Position numbers and translations under genes: made by a program. Shown piece by piece: positions 22,765 to 35,359 of a stretch of DNA of 64,000 bases (position 1 is the stretch's first letter; the number at the start of each line of letters is the position of its first letter). Below the pieces are notes generated by a model. It was not told where the DNA came from. It made no database searches and was given only the letters and a program-made list of their open reading frames with translations. This DNA is from Adiantum capillus-veneris. Its lineage: Eukaryota; Streptophyta; Polypodiopsida; Polypodiales; Pteridaceae. The stretch lies in NCBI GenBank assembly GCA_014529385.2, contig CM043947.1:123770891-123834890 (forward strand), in the 5' to 3' direction.

Positions 22765-25700
22765 ATAGTCCTGAGGTTGGAACATGGACAAAAAGGAAAC
22801 TCTTAACTGCAGGTGATCATGAAAAGATGAATTGATTTGTAGTACAAGGTTACGCCTCACTTATATGAACTTATAATTCATGTCTAGAACAAGAGAAACC
22901 TTCATTGGAGGTACTTCTAGATGTGCACATTAGTTAATGAGGGGTGTTAAACGTGTATCAAGATGTGTGCTCCTAGTTTAAAGGCCCTCTAAAAGTGCTA
23001 CTATCTAGTCTATGTGAAGGCTAGGGAGAAGAAAATGTCTTATTTTGGACAAAAATTAGGGCTAAGGCTCGAAATGATTGTTCACAAGAGTTGGAATCGA
23101 AAACTCATATATGAGGATGGGTATGAACAGAAATTTGTCAAAGTACATGGTAGGCCTCCATAGATAACGTTTCTGTACTTGCCAAGGTGATCATTAGTGC
23201 ATAGGTAAGGATGGACCCATCTACAAGTCAATTTCAAAAAATGAACGACAAGATATATATGGGTTCAACATAGGTGCTTGTTTACTTCATACAACTACAC
23301 ATTGGAAACTACTTTTACACGTTTGGGTTCAATATAGCAAAAGCACTACTAGGCTAGTATAACAATCAAGATTGGTTGAGAATGGTTCCATTATGAATTC
23401 ACCTGAAGAACCCTATCGGAATCTAGTACACCTCCCAATCATGCTAGAGGACTCACACATTCTTATTCCATATATAGAACCCTTTAGGAGAGGCACGGGG
23501 GGGCGGGATACAGATTACTCAACAACCTTGTTACAAAACATTTTTTTGTAATTCTAGAGGAATAAAATGGAAAGAGACACTGGCAATGGTAGTTCAACGT
23601 CATGCAATGATATAAGAATTGTGAATGTACACAACTTCTTGCAGACCGCCTATCATTGCAAACAAAGCACAAAGTAGCATATATAGCTGCAATCATAACG
23701 ATTTCGTGAGCGTCAACATCCAAGACCATAACCTCGATGAGACAGAAGGTAAATGGAGGTTCCCATATATGGTGTAGACCCTAACTTTAGAGATGTTACA
23801 GATGGGAGCACGGTATGATAATTAAAACAACATGCTACAAGCAATAGATTTATGGATCTTCATACCTATCAAATCGCATATACACCATATTCAAGCTATA
23901 CACAATGTGAGCTATAGAGAGCTGGAGAGAGTTCGGAAAAGAGCACGTGCACCTCCTAAAACAGAGTGCTACACAAGCACAGGGAGAAGAGAGATGAGAG
24001 ATGAGAGATGAGAAACATAAAGAACAGAGCACTAGGTGCAAATGTCGTTCCATGCAAGAATGAGCATTTTTCTCTTGTACGTATTTATTTATGGATTTCT
24101 TGAATGCTCAAAATGAATATGGAGTATCCGCCTGGACATAAATTGACCTTAGCCGATAAAGTGCTCTTTGTTTATACAATATCAATAAACTTGATATCCC
24201 TTGCACTTTTCCATAGTTCATTTCATATTTTCCACTTGTCATCTGCAATAGTGATATATTTTTCTCATTTCCATTACATACCTCTTCGTTAGAAAAGCAA
24301 TCATTAGGCAAAATTTGGACTCACAAAGGGGCCCTTTAAGGAGTTTGACTTTACCTCTCCCTACCAAAACGGGTGCATGGATAAATTTTTGCAAATAAAC
24401 ACCAAAGTTGGCGGAGGTTTGACAGTGAGAATGTCCTCTTCAAGCTCTATCTACTGATTCTGACAGAGTTGTCACATCATAGGTGAATCAAAAAAAGAAT
24501 CTTCTAAAATATGAGGAATCTCATGTCGTGCTATATATCAGTAGATAGAGCTTGAAGAGGACATTCTTACTGTCAAACCTCTGCCAACTTTGGATTTTAT
24601 TTGCAAAAATTTATCCATGCGCCCGTTTTGGTAGAGAGAAGTAAAGTCAAACTCCTTAAAGGGCCCCTTTGTGAGTCCAAATTTTGCCTAATGCGTTCTT
24701 AATTGCTCACTTAAGAATTTTGCGAAGTATACTTATCAAAAAACAATGGTTAAAAATTTATGCTAGAAATATGATCGATGTATCAAAATAAAAATCTATA
24801 AATGTAAACAAACACATATTCTCATGCTTGTCATCATCAACATACTGCATATTCTAATGTTCCATACCACTAGAATAAGTTGTATATGTCATATCATGAT
24901 GTATCAGGATATCATTGATCACCATCATTTTGCAATATTCAATTTACATAAATTTCAAGTCCAATTCATTAACAGTGTCGACATAAAATCATCATAAACC
25001 AAATCCAAGTTCATGTCCACATCTCTTTCATTATATACTCGAGTAACAAAATCATAGTAAGGGTAGTGGTGGCCAACCAATGCAACATGATTTTGTAATC
25101 AATGTTGCCTAAATCAGTGAATCCACACCAATAGTACATGCTACATAAATTGATGAATCTACACTGATATTGTTTACACAAGTGAACTTGTTGTTTGTTA
25201 GAATGCTGCCTAAATCGATAAATCTGCAATGTTAACTGGTGTTTTCAAAATCAACAAATCTACACGAGGATGAGCATATGTACATTGCCTAAATTGACGA
25301 AACTATGTGCAGGTTGAGGAGAGTACCCCTTGACGGGCAATAGAAGAAAACTCCCAAAAATAAGTGCCCTTTAATGAAGGTGGTTCCCACCACTTGTCAC
25401 AAACACAAACACACAGAGCACTACTTTTTTTTCCTTATGCCATATACATACACAGGTTTCAGAAAAAAGGATGCAGAGACTAGAAAGCTCAAATGCAAAA
25501 TAAAGCTTCAAAAACAAAACCCTTCTCTTAATTGAGACATTAATTTGTGGGGCTAAAGCCAAATTATGTGTGCATAGGTGCGTTAGGAAACTTTTGAGAG
25601 GTTCTACGTACACACATAAAAGTCAAACTCCAATTTTTGCATTCAAATGGTCCATTTCAGCTCAAAAAATACTTGCAATGTGCACATAATCAACCAAGTA

Positions 25701-25953
25701 AATGAAAAATGCAATGAAATTGATTACGAACACAACGGCAAGAAGAAAACTGAGTGATCTAATGGGGGGGTACATGCTCCTAATGCTCAATCTTCTCAAA
25801 TGTCTTGGTAGTGGCCCCAAGATCTTTAGCCTTCTAATGAAATTGAACTTGATTAAGCTCTATAGATGCATTTTATTACTAGTTCTAACATACTAGGATC
25901 ACATAAGGGTGACTCTAGAAAGTGTTAATTACACACCATACTCAAATACCAAT
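22765..25953. other. No gene seen; contains one foldback element
   Basis: AT-rich non-coding DNA. Open frames are short and show no family motif. The only structured item is the foldback at 24302-24693. Confidence 0.5.
24302..24693. mobile_element. 392-bp foldback (MITE-like) element
   Basis: Two 157-bp arms (24302-24458 and 24537-24693) are nearly perfect reverse complements around a 78-bp spacer. Ends are CATTAGGCAAAATTTGG and its complement. No coding and no obvious target duplication. Its first seven bases, CATTAGG, equal those of the 6.8-kb element at 35858. A transcript across it would form a long hairpin. Confidence 0.8.
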
Positions 25954-26367
25954 TGTTGGGCTATGGCGGATACACCATTGAGGCATTCATGGTTGCACCT
26001 AAGGATAATTAGGACTAGACTAGAGAATGAGCTCAATACACAATGAAGAATGAAAATAGGTTCCTGGATTGGTTGGAATTGGAGAGAGGGTTTATAATCT
26101 TTGGATATTGGCCATATATAGGATCAATGTAGAGAAGTGCAATCAATGGGTGAATGGATGTGCCCCATAAGTGGAAATGGAAAGGGTAGTCTGAGCTACC
26201 AGAAGTGTCATGTGTTCATCAAGTGTGTAGCATGTGTGCATGGAATGATTAGCATGTGTGAGGCTTTGTAGGTTCCATAGGGAAATGTGACTATGCACAA
26301 AAATGGTGCATGCTTGACTTTTAGGGAATGTTCTCACCGTGAGTGTAAGATAAGGCTTACCCCAACA
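25954..26367 (-). repeat. LTR remnant with degenerate iMet-type PBS
   Basis: It is the reverse-oriented relative of 6451-6813, from TGTTGGGCTATGG to TTACCCCAACA. Directly outside its left end the plus strand reads actcaaataccaat, a degraded form of the initiator-Met tRNA site (gctctgatacca). It is therefore the 5' LTR of a minus-strand element whose body has been lost. Confidence 0.6.
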
Positions 26368-26385
26368 GTACAATGAGAGGAATAG

Positions 26386-26387
26386 AG

Positions 26388-26426
<39 letters not shown>

Positions 26427-26810
26427 GAGATTTATATACTCCTATTTCTCTCTATCTATATTCCTTAATTGTCCTCTGTCTATCTAATGTATAGATAGAG
26501 ACGGTGTAGAGAGGTAGGTAGATACCTAATCATCCCTCTCTTTACCTACACCTACTTATTCCTCTCTCTATAGAGAGGTCGAGAGGGTTAAGTTGAGCAG
26601 TTTGATAGAGAGAGAGGGTAGACACTAGAGAGATAGGGAAGATTGAGTAATAGGAGATTTATCTACTATTTCTCTCTCTATCCTCTCTCTCTCTATCTTA
26701 AATATAGAAACTAAATCCTAAACCTAAACCCTAAACCTAACCCTAATCCTAAAGCTATATATATATATATATATACATATTTAGAAGTGTGTATGTGTGT
26801 GTATATTATA

Positions 26811-26875
<65 letters not shown>

Positions 26876-26959
26876 TACTATATATAAACCTTATTTCTAA
26901 CCCTATAATGAAACCCTAATCCTAACATAAAACTAACCCTAAGTCTAGATTTCTAATTT

Positions 26960-27032
<73 letters not shown>

Positions 27033-27100
27033 TTCTCTCTCTCTCTCTCTCGTTCTCTCTCTCAGTGTGTGTGTGTGTGAGAGTGAGTGGGACGGAGAGA
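26386..27100. repeat. TA/GA/CT/GT microsatellite cluster with telomere-like units
   Basis: (TA)n then (GA)n at 26388-26427; many GAGAGA/TCTCTC blocks to 26700; a short run of cctaaacctaaccctaat near 26718-26755; TA-rich tracts at 26757-26880; and (CT)n(TA)n(CT)n(GT)n at 26961-27080. No gene. Confidence 0.9.
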
Positions 27101-27222
27101 AAGAAGAAGGGAAGAGAACATGAGAAAGAGGAGAAGAAGGGATCATACCTGACTCTCCCTCCTCTATAAAATGTTGCGTAAAAATCGACGCAAATACAGG
27201 CGAGACAAGATTTCTGTCAAAA

Positions 27223-27399
27223 TGTGAGACCAGCGGATAGACAGACATGCAAATAACCTCCCAACCATCCTATATATAGGCCCTTGTCCAAGCCCTTGGC
27301 CAGGCCCCTGGCCCTCTTGTATATATAGACCTCTTTACTACATGTGTGTCCGGCACATTGCCCGGGCCGTGCCCGTCTAGTCCTACCCTTGGCATGACA
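27223..27399 (-). repeat. 3' LTR of the 4.1-kb element
   Basis: 177 bp, TGTGAGACCAG to CTTGGCATGACA; direct-repeat partner of 31136-31300. Confidence 0.9.
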
Positions 27400-30300
27400 T
27401 TACTCCCCCCTTGGAGAAGCGTTTTCGTCCTCGAAAACACAGGTGGTGGTATCTTCATAAGACACATCATGAGGAATTAGGCGCCAGTGTCAATCCTAGA
27501 GACTCATATTCTCCACATGTGGAATATGTCTCAGGTAAGGATGTCAGGAAAAGTGACATCCATCAAGTACGAGCTGTACTTGTGTCTGGAGGTAACTACA
27601 AACACTCTGCGACAAGAGTGAGAGGGACCCTCATTATCATGCTCCAAACTGGCTAAACTGAACTCCTTGAGTTCCTAGACCATGTTGTATCCCATGTGAC
27701 AACATGTGCCAAATCGAACCCTACAACTAGGTTCGTAACAACATAATGTATAGTGGACACTACGGTCCAAAATACTCTGTTCCAACATGCCCTTGGCATC
27801 GATTTGGAATATTCAAGTGTATTTATACGACTTGCACTGGAAATCGTGGGTGTTGCCTCCACAATCCAACCCCTTTGGTTAACATCTACATAATCAAACC
27901 CCTTGGTAAGACCCTTTGTAGAAACTGCTCAACTAGCAGGTAACAATTATCAACATAGTCAATCGTATACATAATGATTGGAATCAACCAAAAAAGTTGA
28001 ATTTGTCCACTACCGTGTGGTAGATTGAGAAATTCATTCCTTGAAAGACTAACTGGGAGAGATCAAACTGTGATCCTCAATGCCTATGGGGTGATGTAGC
28101 AGTCACCCACCGGGTCGTACCCCAAAACAATATGTCCATAGACATTGCGTAGTGCTATAGAGAGAACAATGAATCCACACAAGTGGACTGCCTAGCTCTG
28201 GTGGACAGCCATGCTGTCGCAACTGATTGCTGCATCTATACTTCCTTGTAGAGATCAGCGGAGGTGAGTTGAAGATTATCAAAAACTCAACTTGAGTGTC
28301 GCACTGAAAACATGTAGTGCAAAAATGACACCCTAAACATCCGTAATGACAAGACTCTTACTTCCATTAACGTTGATGTGTACTCCCCTGGGTAGATCTG
28401 TTCAATCTGGAGAACAATCACCCAAAGAATGCCAATAGTTGGGTCTTACCCTTGGCCTGAGAGTGACTCTTAGTCTGTGTGGCTCATAGCCCTTGTGTCG
28501 TTGAAGACGAATTGGAGTAGCATCTTAGCCACGTGTTAGCTGAGAGTTAGAGCACCTTGGCTCAGGCTGACTCATGAGCAAAACACATATCAAAAGCTTC
28601 TTAGAAGATTTTCATTTGTCCCTTAAAGAGAGAGACAACAAGAGAAGCGGAGCATGCTGGGCTGAGGAACTTTCCTGAAGTTTTTAGAGTGTGTGCCCAA
28701 GCTGTGTGCTCTTACGCATCTTATGCCTGACTTGCAGCTTATCATATAAGCATTCCACAGTCTTCCGGGATGACTCGTTCATTGAGAGAGATAACAGAAA
28801 AACACAAAACTCATCTTGACTCACCTACCTTGTAGGGGTCGTGATTGTATGATGACAACTTAGCATTGGCACTTTGCCCATGAAATAAGTTCTAGATTAA
28901 GGTTCCTTTTAGTGTTGTTGTGTGTTAATAGAAACCAACAATCATGTGCAAAAATCCATCACTTAGTTTGTCCTTGACAGCGTGGCGAGTGTGATAGAGG
29001 AAGCGTAATCCATGAAGTGGTGGAATTCATGCCAGCTGATTAGCATGACTTGCATGCAAAAGTGTAAGCCCTTGTCTACTATAACGGTCTCAAGCGTGAG
29101 AGTCAAAACCATAAGTGCCTTGCACAGTCTGTACTAGTAGTGGTACATGACAACGGGATGGTGCCACATCAAAAATGTGAGCAAAAATTCCCATTTTACC
29201 AGTTCCCCAAACTGGTGTGCCAATGCCCTTGATTCCAAGTCAATGGGTAGTATCACGGCACAAGGAAGAAGCCTTGCTTCGTGTAAAACTGCCGTGTAAA
29301 GCTGCCAAAGCACTTTGCTTTGCACAACGACAGTAGTTGCCAAGTAAAATATAAACATGGGAAAAAGAAAAAAAAAACAAGGAAAACATAAACTTGGCTA
29401 ACCTGATTGGCCGACTGCCACCAGTTGTCATGAAAGATGGAAGAAAAAACTCCTTCCAAACCAGCTCCTTGGTACATAATGAAATAACCTGCAAACACAT
29501 TGCCTAATCCTTCCCAAGTGTGTATGCTCATAGCATATGCCGAACGTGGGCAGTTTCACTGCAAGATGCGTAAATTGAAGCCTTGCTTCACATAAATTGA
29601 AGCCTTGCTGGTAGCCAATTGAGGAAGTTGTTGACATACAGATATCAGGACAAAAAGAGTCGACCTTGTCGAGCGAGTTCAGCTGAAATCAGCTAGTAAT
29701 GTGTGGCAAACGTCCTCTGTCTGCTTCTAGAAACAGTGACAAGGAGTTGGCCATGCCGAGCAACATGCCCCCACAAATTGAAGCCTTGCTTCACAGACCA
29801 TCTGTTGGGCTCATAGCCAACGTATGCTCCTGCCATGATATAACTGGACTTGCTAATACCGTTGTGTGGTAAGTATTCGTCGTCTTTTTCTAGAAGCGGC
29901 GATAAGGAGCCAGCCCTAGGGAGCACCTTCGCTCCCTTCATGTCAGCGAACAACAGGTTGTGCCAATCTCCTTGAGATTCTAGACCGTGGCATTGCCATA
30001 GCAAGCAATCACATGCGAATCAAAAATGTAAAACAACTACATACCTCATGAATTGCGTGACAACTTGGAGTACCATGGTGTCGATCTCTAGCAGCATGCA
30101 TGAGCACGCATGCCAAGATATGCCATGTAGTGGAGCCGTGCTTCCATGGCATCATAACATACACGCACCATGTGGTCTACCTTTCCCCTTTCAACTCTGA
30201 GTCAACTCCTGCAATTTTCCGTGCATACAATGTCGATCCCGCGATGGGCTATCGACATGCATGGTGTAGTGATCCTGCCATGGGGCTTATGCATGCATTT

Positions 30301-31014
30301 CTCGCAAAACGGCGCCTAATGTAAATCTCAAATAAACAGGAAATCGAAGATTAACTTGAAAACGACAATCAACTTGCAGCCGAGGATGAACGGGAAAACT
30401 TCGATCAATTTGCAGGTGCCAACGAATTGGCTTGCATCGTATGCAATATGCCAATTCAGTGGAAAATTTCCGAGCAAATTCTGAACTTGCGATCCTTCAA
30501 ACTCTGGTTTTCAGAAACTTCGGAATGTTGAGCTTGCATGAAGCAACAGACCTTGTGCTTGATTGCACCCACCAAATGGAGGATGAGAGTAGGATAGTAG
30601 TCGATGCCTTGCCGAATAAATCTGTGTATGCACAGTTTCTTGCAAAGGCCGCCCACCTTATGGAGCCCTAAAAACTTTGTTTTTTTTTTATAAAATGAAC
30701 TTGAGATTCACTTGCAACAGAGTTGACCGACTCTGCGCGATGCAAAGGAAGAGATATCTCGCGTTGGAGCCATCACTTGCAGCCAAGGCAGGGTCAAAAC
30801 TTTCCCAGTTTCTCAAGGCGCTCCCAACGATGCCCTCCTCGTCCGATTTTGTGCAGGGCAAAAATCTCCCCTTTCCCGGCTTAGGGTTTTCGCACACGGC
30901 TTATCCAAAAGAAACTTGGTTGCTCGTCCATTGCATGATTTCATGCACTCCTCCACACCTTCGTCCTTCCTTAAGGCGAGATAGATAGATCGCCATGGTT
31001 CTTTGCAAGATCCA

Positions 31015-31063
<49 letters not shown>

Positions 31064-31122
31064 AAACACGCACAGCCATGCAAGGCTTTTACCCTCTCCT
31101 CCATAGCTCGCTCTTCCCCTGA

Positions 31123-31134
31123 GCTCTGATACCA
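31123..31134 (-). promoter_or_regulatory. Primer-binding site, initiator-Met tRNA
   Basis: The minus strand reads TGGTATCAGAGC one base inside the 5' LTR. This is the standard 12-base match to plant initiator tRNA-Met. Confidence 0.9.
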
Positions 31135-31135
31135 A

Positions 31136-31300
31136 TGTGAGACCAGTGGGTAGACAGACATGCGAATAACCTCCCAACCATCCTATATATAGGCCCTTGG
31201 CCAGGCCCCTGGCCCTCTTCTATATATAGACCCCTTTACTACAGGTGTGTCCGGCACATTGCCCGGGCCATGCTCGTCTAGTCCTACCCTTGGCATGACA
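31136..31300 (-). repeat. 5' LTR of the 4.1-kb element
   Basis: 165 bp with the same ends as 27223-27399; slightly shorter because one aagcccttgg-type unit is missing. Confidence 0.9.
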
Positions 31301-31305
31301 CAAAA

Positions 31306-32245
31306 GTAAAATATGCTGGAATAAGCATCGTAATAAACACCAATATCGTAGCGTCGATATATATACCGGTAAGCACCATCAAAATATACGTAGTTATAAT
31401 TGTCAAAATAAACTTGTTTATACATGCTTGTATACATGCAGTTGTACGTGTCAAAAAGTTATCTGATACCGATGGTTCTTTTGAGGCCTATACCTGGCAA
31501 ATATACTGATCTCTATTCCGAGGACCAAACCTGCAAATTTTTTTTGGGCAGAGAAAGCTAGGATCTGATGTTGCATGTATTGCAGCAATAAAAAACAACC
31601 CTCTCTACCCAAAGGAAGAGTGCACAAGCAACCGCACTCCACCTACAAGATGACGCTAAATTGCGGGTGTATACATATTAGCAACTGTAAAAAGAACAAA
31701 ACCAAAAAATCAAAAGCTTCATCATGGCAAGTTCTCAAAAGCATAACCATAACGTCGACTCCCAAACCATAGGCACAATGGCATAACCATAACCATAATC
31801 TGATTGCCAAACCATAACTGTCACATGATTGCCATACCATCACTGCAAACCATAACCATAACTTGATTGTCAAACCCTAACCATACCATGATTGCCATGC
31901 CATCATTCCAAAACCATAACCATAATTTGATTTCCAAACCTTGACCAAAACCTTTGTGCCATACCATAATTGCGAAACAAATCATAATCACAAATGGGAT
32001 GAAAAACCATAAACATAAGCACTACAAAACTGTACATGCAAACAATCGCTGAGTAAGATTGTATCAAGAAGACCACAACTACAAAAAAGACTGTACAAAG
32101 AAGAGTGTATGAAGATGACTGAGTAAGATTATATCAAAAAGATCATCATGGTAATGCCTCCCAATTGATGTCCTCTCCCTCCTCCTACAGCTAGGTCAAA
32201 AGGGCCACAAGTCCATGCTTGTACCCATACTTCTCCTCTTGGCAT
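31306..32245. other. No gene seen; aaccataaccata minisatellite-like stretch
   Basis: About 31735-32000 is built from irregular repeats of ccaaaccataaccata followed by ttgattgcc-like spacers. Nothing else is recognisable. Confidence 0.5.
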
Positions 32246-33464
32246 TGACGGAGCAAAAGACGCCGTGCGCACACTTACACACTCAGACAACTCAACACAC
32301 CACAAGGAATTTGCTTAAATTCAAACCCCCACACACCACACTCAAGAGATCAATAAAAACACTACCCACAAGCTTGATTCAAACTCCAAACGCCTCAACC
32401 TACAAGCCCTTACCTGTCCGCAGACACTACAAGGTGAATCGAGTTGATCAACACTTGAAATCACACTTGATGGTGACCAAAATATACAAGAAAAAACATC
32501 ATAAAGCCAAAAACTCCAGCCACAAAAGTTCACTCTCAAACCATAGCAAAGCCTTCACCAAACTCCACTCTATTGGACTCTTTGGAGTAGCGCCAACCCT
32601 AATGGCACCGATACAGGGTCACATAGTCTTGTGGAAAGCCACACCTTCTTCCCTCAATTCCTCACACAACACATTCATGGAAACCTGAGAACTTCCATAG
32701 ACTCTCCCAAGTGCAAAATTGAAGAGAGAAATCTCTCATTCACGCCTCCACACTCGAAAACAGGACACACGAACGCTATGGGACTGCACTAGACCGCCTG
32801 TAGGAACCTTGCTTTCTTCCCCACACAGAGAGGTGAAAGTGCCAAGAATTGGCTTCCAAAATGCTCCTTGGGCTCAAGCACTCATGGAAGCGTCACTGAT
32901 GTGGCAAATTGAAGCCTTTTCACACCATTTTTGGTCATTTTTTGATCTTTTTTGACCCAATTTTGGCTATTTTGGACCCCCGGCTGGCAGTTTTTGTGGG
33001 AAAAACCCCAAACGGACTCCAAAATTCACCAAATTTTTTACTCTTGATCCTTGATACCCAAAGCACTTTTCTATCCCCACATTCTATTTTTGACCACTTC
33101 TAGGGTGGTGCACGCATCACCGCAGACCAGGCACCGTAAATAGACAGTTACTGCATGTCCCAAACTTCTCGAGCGGGATGAGAGTACCCATACTTGTTGC
33201 TTGCATTATTTACATTCTAGAAATATCAAACACATTATCAAGAGCCAAAATAGAACCATATCCAAGGCCCCGATACCCTATCCGAGGATGTACATGTGTC
33301 CGACTGGTAGCACGTGAACCTGCTTATTCCCAATGTGTACATGTTGCATCTTTTTCAAAATTGAAACCACTTTGCAAAGCTCCCAAATGCATATATTTAC
33401 ATATTTTTTTACATATGACCATGCATATAAACGCTAGTTTGTACACGCCAAAAGCGGTCTATCA
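32246..33464 (-). repeat. gypsy-2 copy A 3' LTR
   Basis: 1219 bp, TGACGGAGCAAAAGACG to GCGGTCTATCA. Inside it the minus strand carries agagggtgggcaatga (33465-33480), a polypurine tract. It is more diverged from the other two LTRs than they are from each other by eye. Confidence 0.85.
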
Positions 33465-33478
33465 TCATTGCCCACCCT

Positions 33479-34600
33479 CTAGGTAGAGCATTTATGCTCA
33501 ACCAAGAGACTATTTGCATTTGGAACCACATCCCTTGCAAAATATTTCTTCAATCTAAAACCATTTATTCTGTAGTGAAAACATCCACGAGACAGATTTT
33601 CCAACTCATATGTGCCATTAGAAAATACATGCTTCACTCTATAGGGACCCAACCATTTGTCCCTCAACTTCTTTTGAAAAGTAAAATCCAATTGAGAATC
33701 ATACTTCATCACCAGATCTCCCTCTTTGATCTCTTTCTCTGGCAGCCTCTTATTTATTTTCTCCATCCTTGCCTCTGCTTGTTGAAAATAATAATCACTA
33801 GCTTTCTCTCTATTCATTCGCAACAGCTGCAGAACAACTTCAAGTCATCTAGCTACACTTGTATGGGCATAAGAGCTTCCTTTCCATAAACAAGCTCATA
33901 TGGTGTAAACTGTGTTTGACGCTCTATACGCAGTTCTATAATCCCACAAACACTTTTCCAAGTTCAAGTCCTAGTCTTTAGGATGCTCTCTAGCATACTT
34001 TGATAGCATCTTCACAATTTGACCATTGCAGTTCTCAACCAACCCATTGCATTGTGGGTAGGAAGGAGAAGAATTCATATACTGAATTTTAATTTCTCCA
34101 TGAGAGCAGCAAAAGTTTTTCCCCTAAACCCCAGTGCATGATCAGAAATGATAACCATAGGAGCTCCAAACCTGCAACACACCTGTTCATATAAAAAGGA
34201 GGCCACTCTTCCTACTGTTACATCTTTTACTGCTCTTTCCTCCACCTAGTTTGTTAAATAGTCCACAGCCACAAGGATATACCTTTTTCCATTGTTGGTC
34301 TTTGGCATTGGACCTACAACATCTACTCCCCATTTTCCAACTGCATCAAAAAGACATTATAGCTTTTTGAGGCTCAGCTAAAAGCTTCCGATTTGCAAAC
34401 ACTTGGCATTCATGGCATGACTTGCACAAAAAATAAGCATCTCTCATCATAGAGGGCCAACAGTAACCTCCTCTCAAAACACGAAAGACAACCTGATCCT
34501 TGCCTTGATGGCCTGTTTCTTCATGGTAGTGCTCCAAAATCAAGCCTATCTCTTCTTTGTACGACACGTTTCTCAAAATGGTATCCTTGCCATTAAGCAT
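33479..34600 (-). pseudogene. gypsy-2 copy A integrase, broken
   Basis: The HHCC zinc finger is complete in the upstream frame: HYHEETGHQG followed by SCHECQ. The core follows with VDVVGPMPKTNNGKRYILVA, a stop after DYLTN, then VGRVASFLYEQVCCRFGAP and the second Asp region IISD. The Glu region survives only in another frame. The C-terminal domain is open at 33479-33823: EKEIKEGDLVM, KWLGPYRVKHVFSNGTYEL and INGFRLKKY. Several stops and frameshifts make it inactive. Confidence 0.85.
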
Positions 34601-34699
34601 GAGATACTCACCTACCAATGTGTAGTTTCTTGCTTTTGCAACTATTCTCTTACGCCGAACCTTTGACATGTCCTTTGGACATTGCCCTCTGCCAAGAAA

Positions 34700-35224
34700 T
34701 ACTTCTACATCTTGCAATGATTCCCATCCTGCATACAAGGCTTCCTTGACCTTTAAAGGAGCTAGCAAGGCATCCAACTTGTCCCTAGCCAACTCATCAG
34801 CTTAATTATTTTTCTCACGAGGAACATGCTTACACTGTATCTTCTCAAACTCATGCAAAGGCTTCTTGATGCCATAGAACCACTTCTTCAAATTGTCTTT
34901 CTTAACATTCCACAAACCAAGCAACTGATTCATGACTAGCAATGCATCCCCTTTTGCAATGACCTTCTTCAATCCAAACTCAACACACTGCTTCAACCTA
35001 AGGAAAAGCGTGAGATACTCGGTCTCATTGTTTCTTTCAACTTAATCAAGATCGTAATCTCTAGAAAAGATTACATCGCCTTTTGGGTTCTTAATGACTA
35101 CCCAACCACTTGCCTTTTGAAGAACTTTCCTGTATGCACCATCAAACATCATTGTATATGCATCTGTAATATATACTTCCTCTTCATGATCATCCTTGTC
35201 AACCCTTGGGTAAGATGGAAGCTT

Positions 35225-35255
<31 letters not shown>

Positions 35256-35302
35256 TTATGTACCACTATGTCTGCCAAGGGAGCTTTAACAGAATGATCC
35301 AC
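34700..35302 (-). pseudogene. gypsy-2 copy A archaeal-type RNase H (second RNase H)
   Basis: The RVT_3/archaeal-type RNase H is visible as YTMMFDGAYRKVLQKASGWV (first Asp), NNETEYLTLFLRLKQC (Glu), VIAKGDALLVMNQL (Asp), HVPREKNN and, after a stop, ADELARDKLD (last Asp). All four acidic residues are identifiable across stops near 35042 and 34802. It lies between the normal RNase H and the integrase. In Tat elements this extra enzyme is thought to take over RNA removal from a decayed original domain, which agrees with the mutated original here. Confidence 0.8.
35225..35253. repeat. 29-base poly-C tract
   Basis: An uninterrupted run of 29 C (G on the coding strand) in the linker between the two RNase H domains. 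The tandem copy has 25 C at 53100-53124. It changes the reading frame between copies and can form G-quadruplex on the minus strand. Confidence 0.95.
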
Positions 35303-35359
35303 TTTAAATTCAAACTCTTACTCTTGAAGCTCCAAAAAGTCCACTTTAAGATGCGCTTG

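Larger units (their letters stand above)
27223..31300 (-). mobile_element. 4.1-kb non-coding LTR retrotransposon (LARD-like)
   Basis: Short LTRs (27223-27399 and 31136-31300) are flanked by the 5-bp target duplication CAAAA (27218-27222 and 31301-31305). An exact initiator-Met tRNA PBS lies beside the right LTR, so the element reads on the minus strand. Next to the left LTR the minus strand gives a polypurine tract (aaggggggagtaa). The 3.7-kb interior has no RT, integrase or gag match on either strand, only short frames. It must rely on enzymes of another element. The sequence beside the PPT, ttttcgaggacgaaaacgc, resembles the end of gypsy polyproteins and suggests descent from a Ty3/gypsy parent. 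Confidence 0.88.

Noticed and set aside
29693-30004. 103-codon frame in the 4.1-kb LTR element as a gene
   Set aside because: No family motif and the length is unremarkable for non-coding DNA.
31735-32000. CRISPR-like array
   Set aside because: Units are irregular with no constant spacer length; this is a plant minisatellite.
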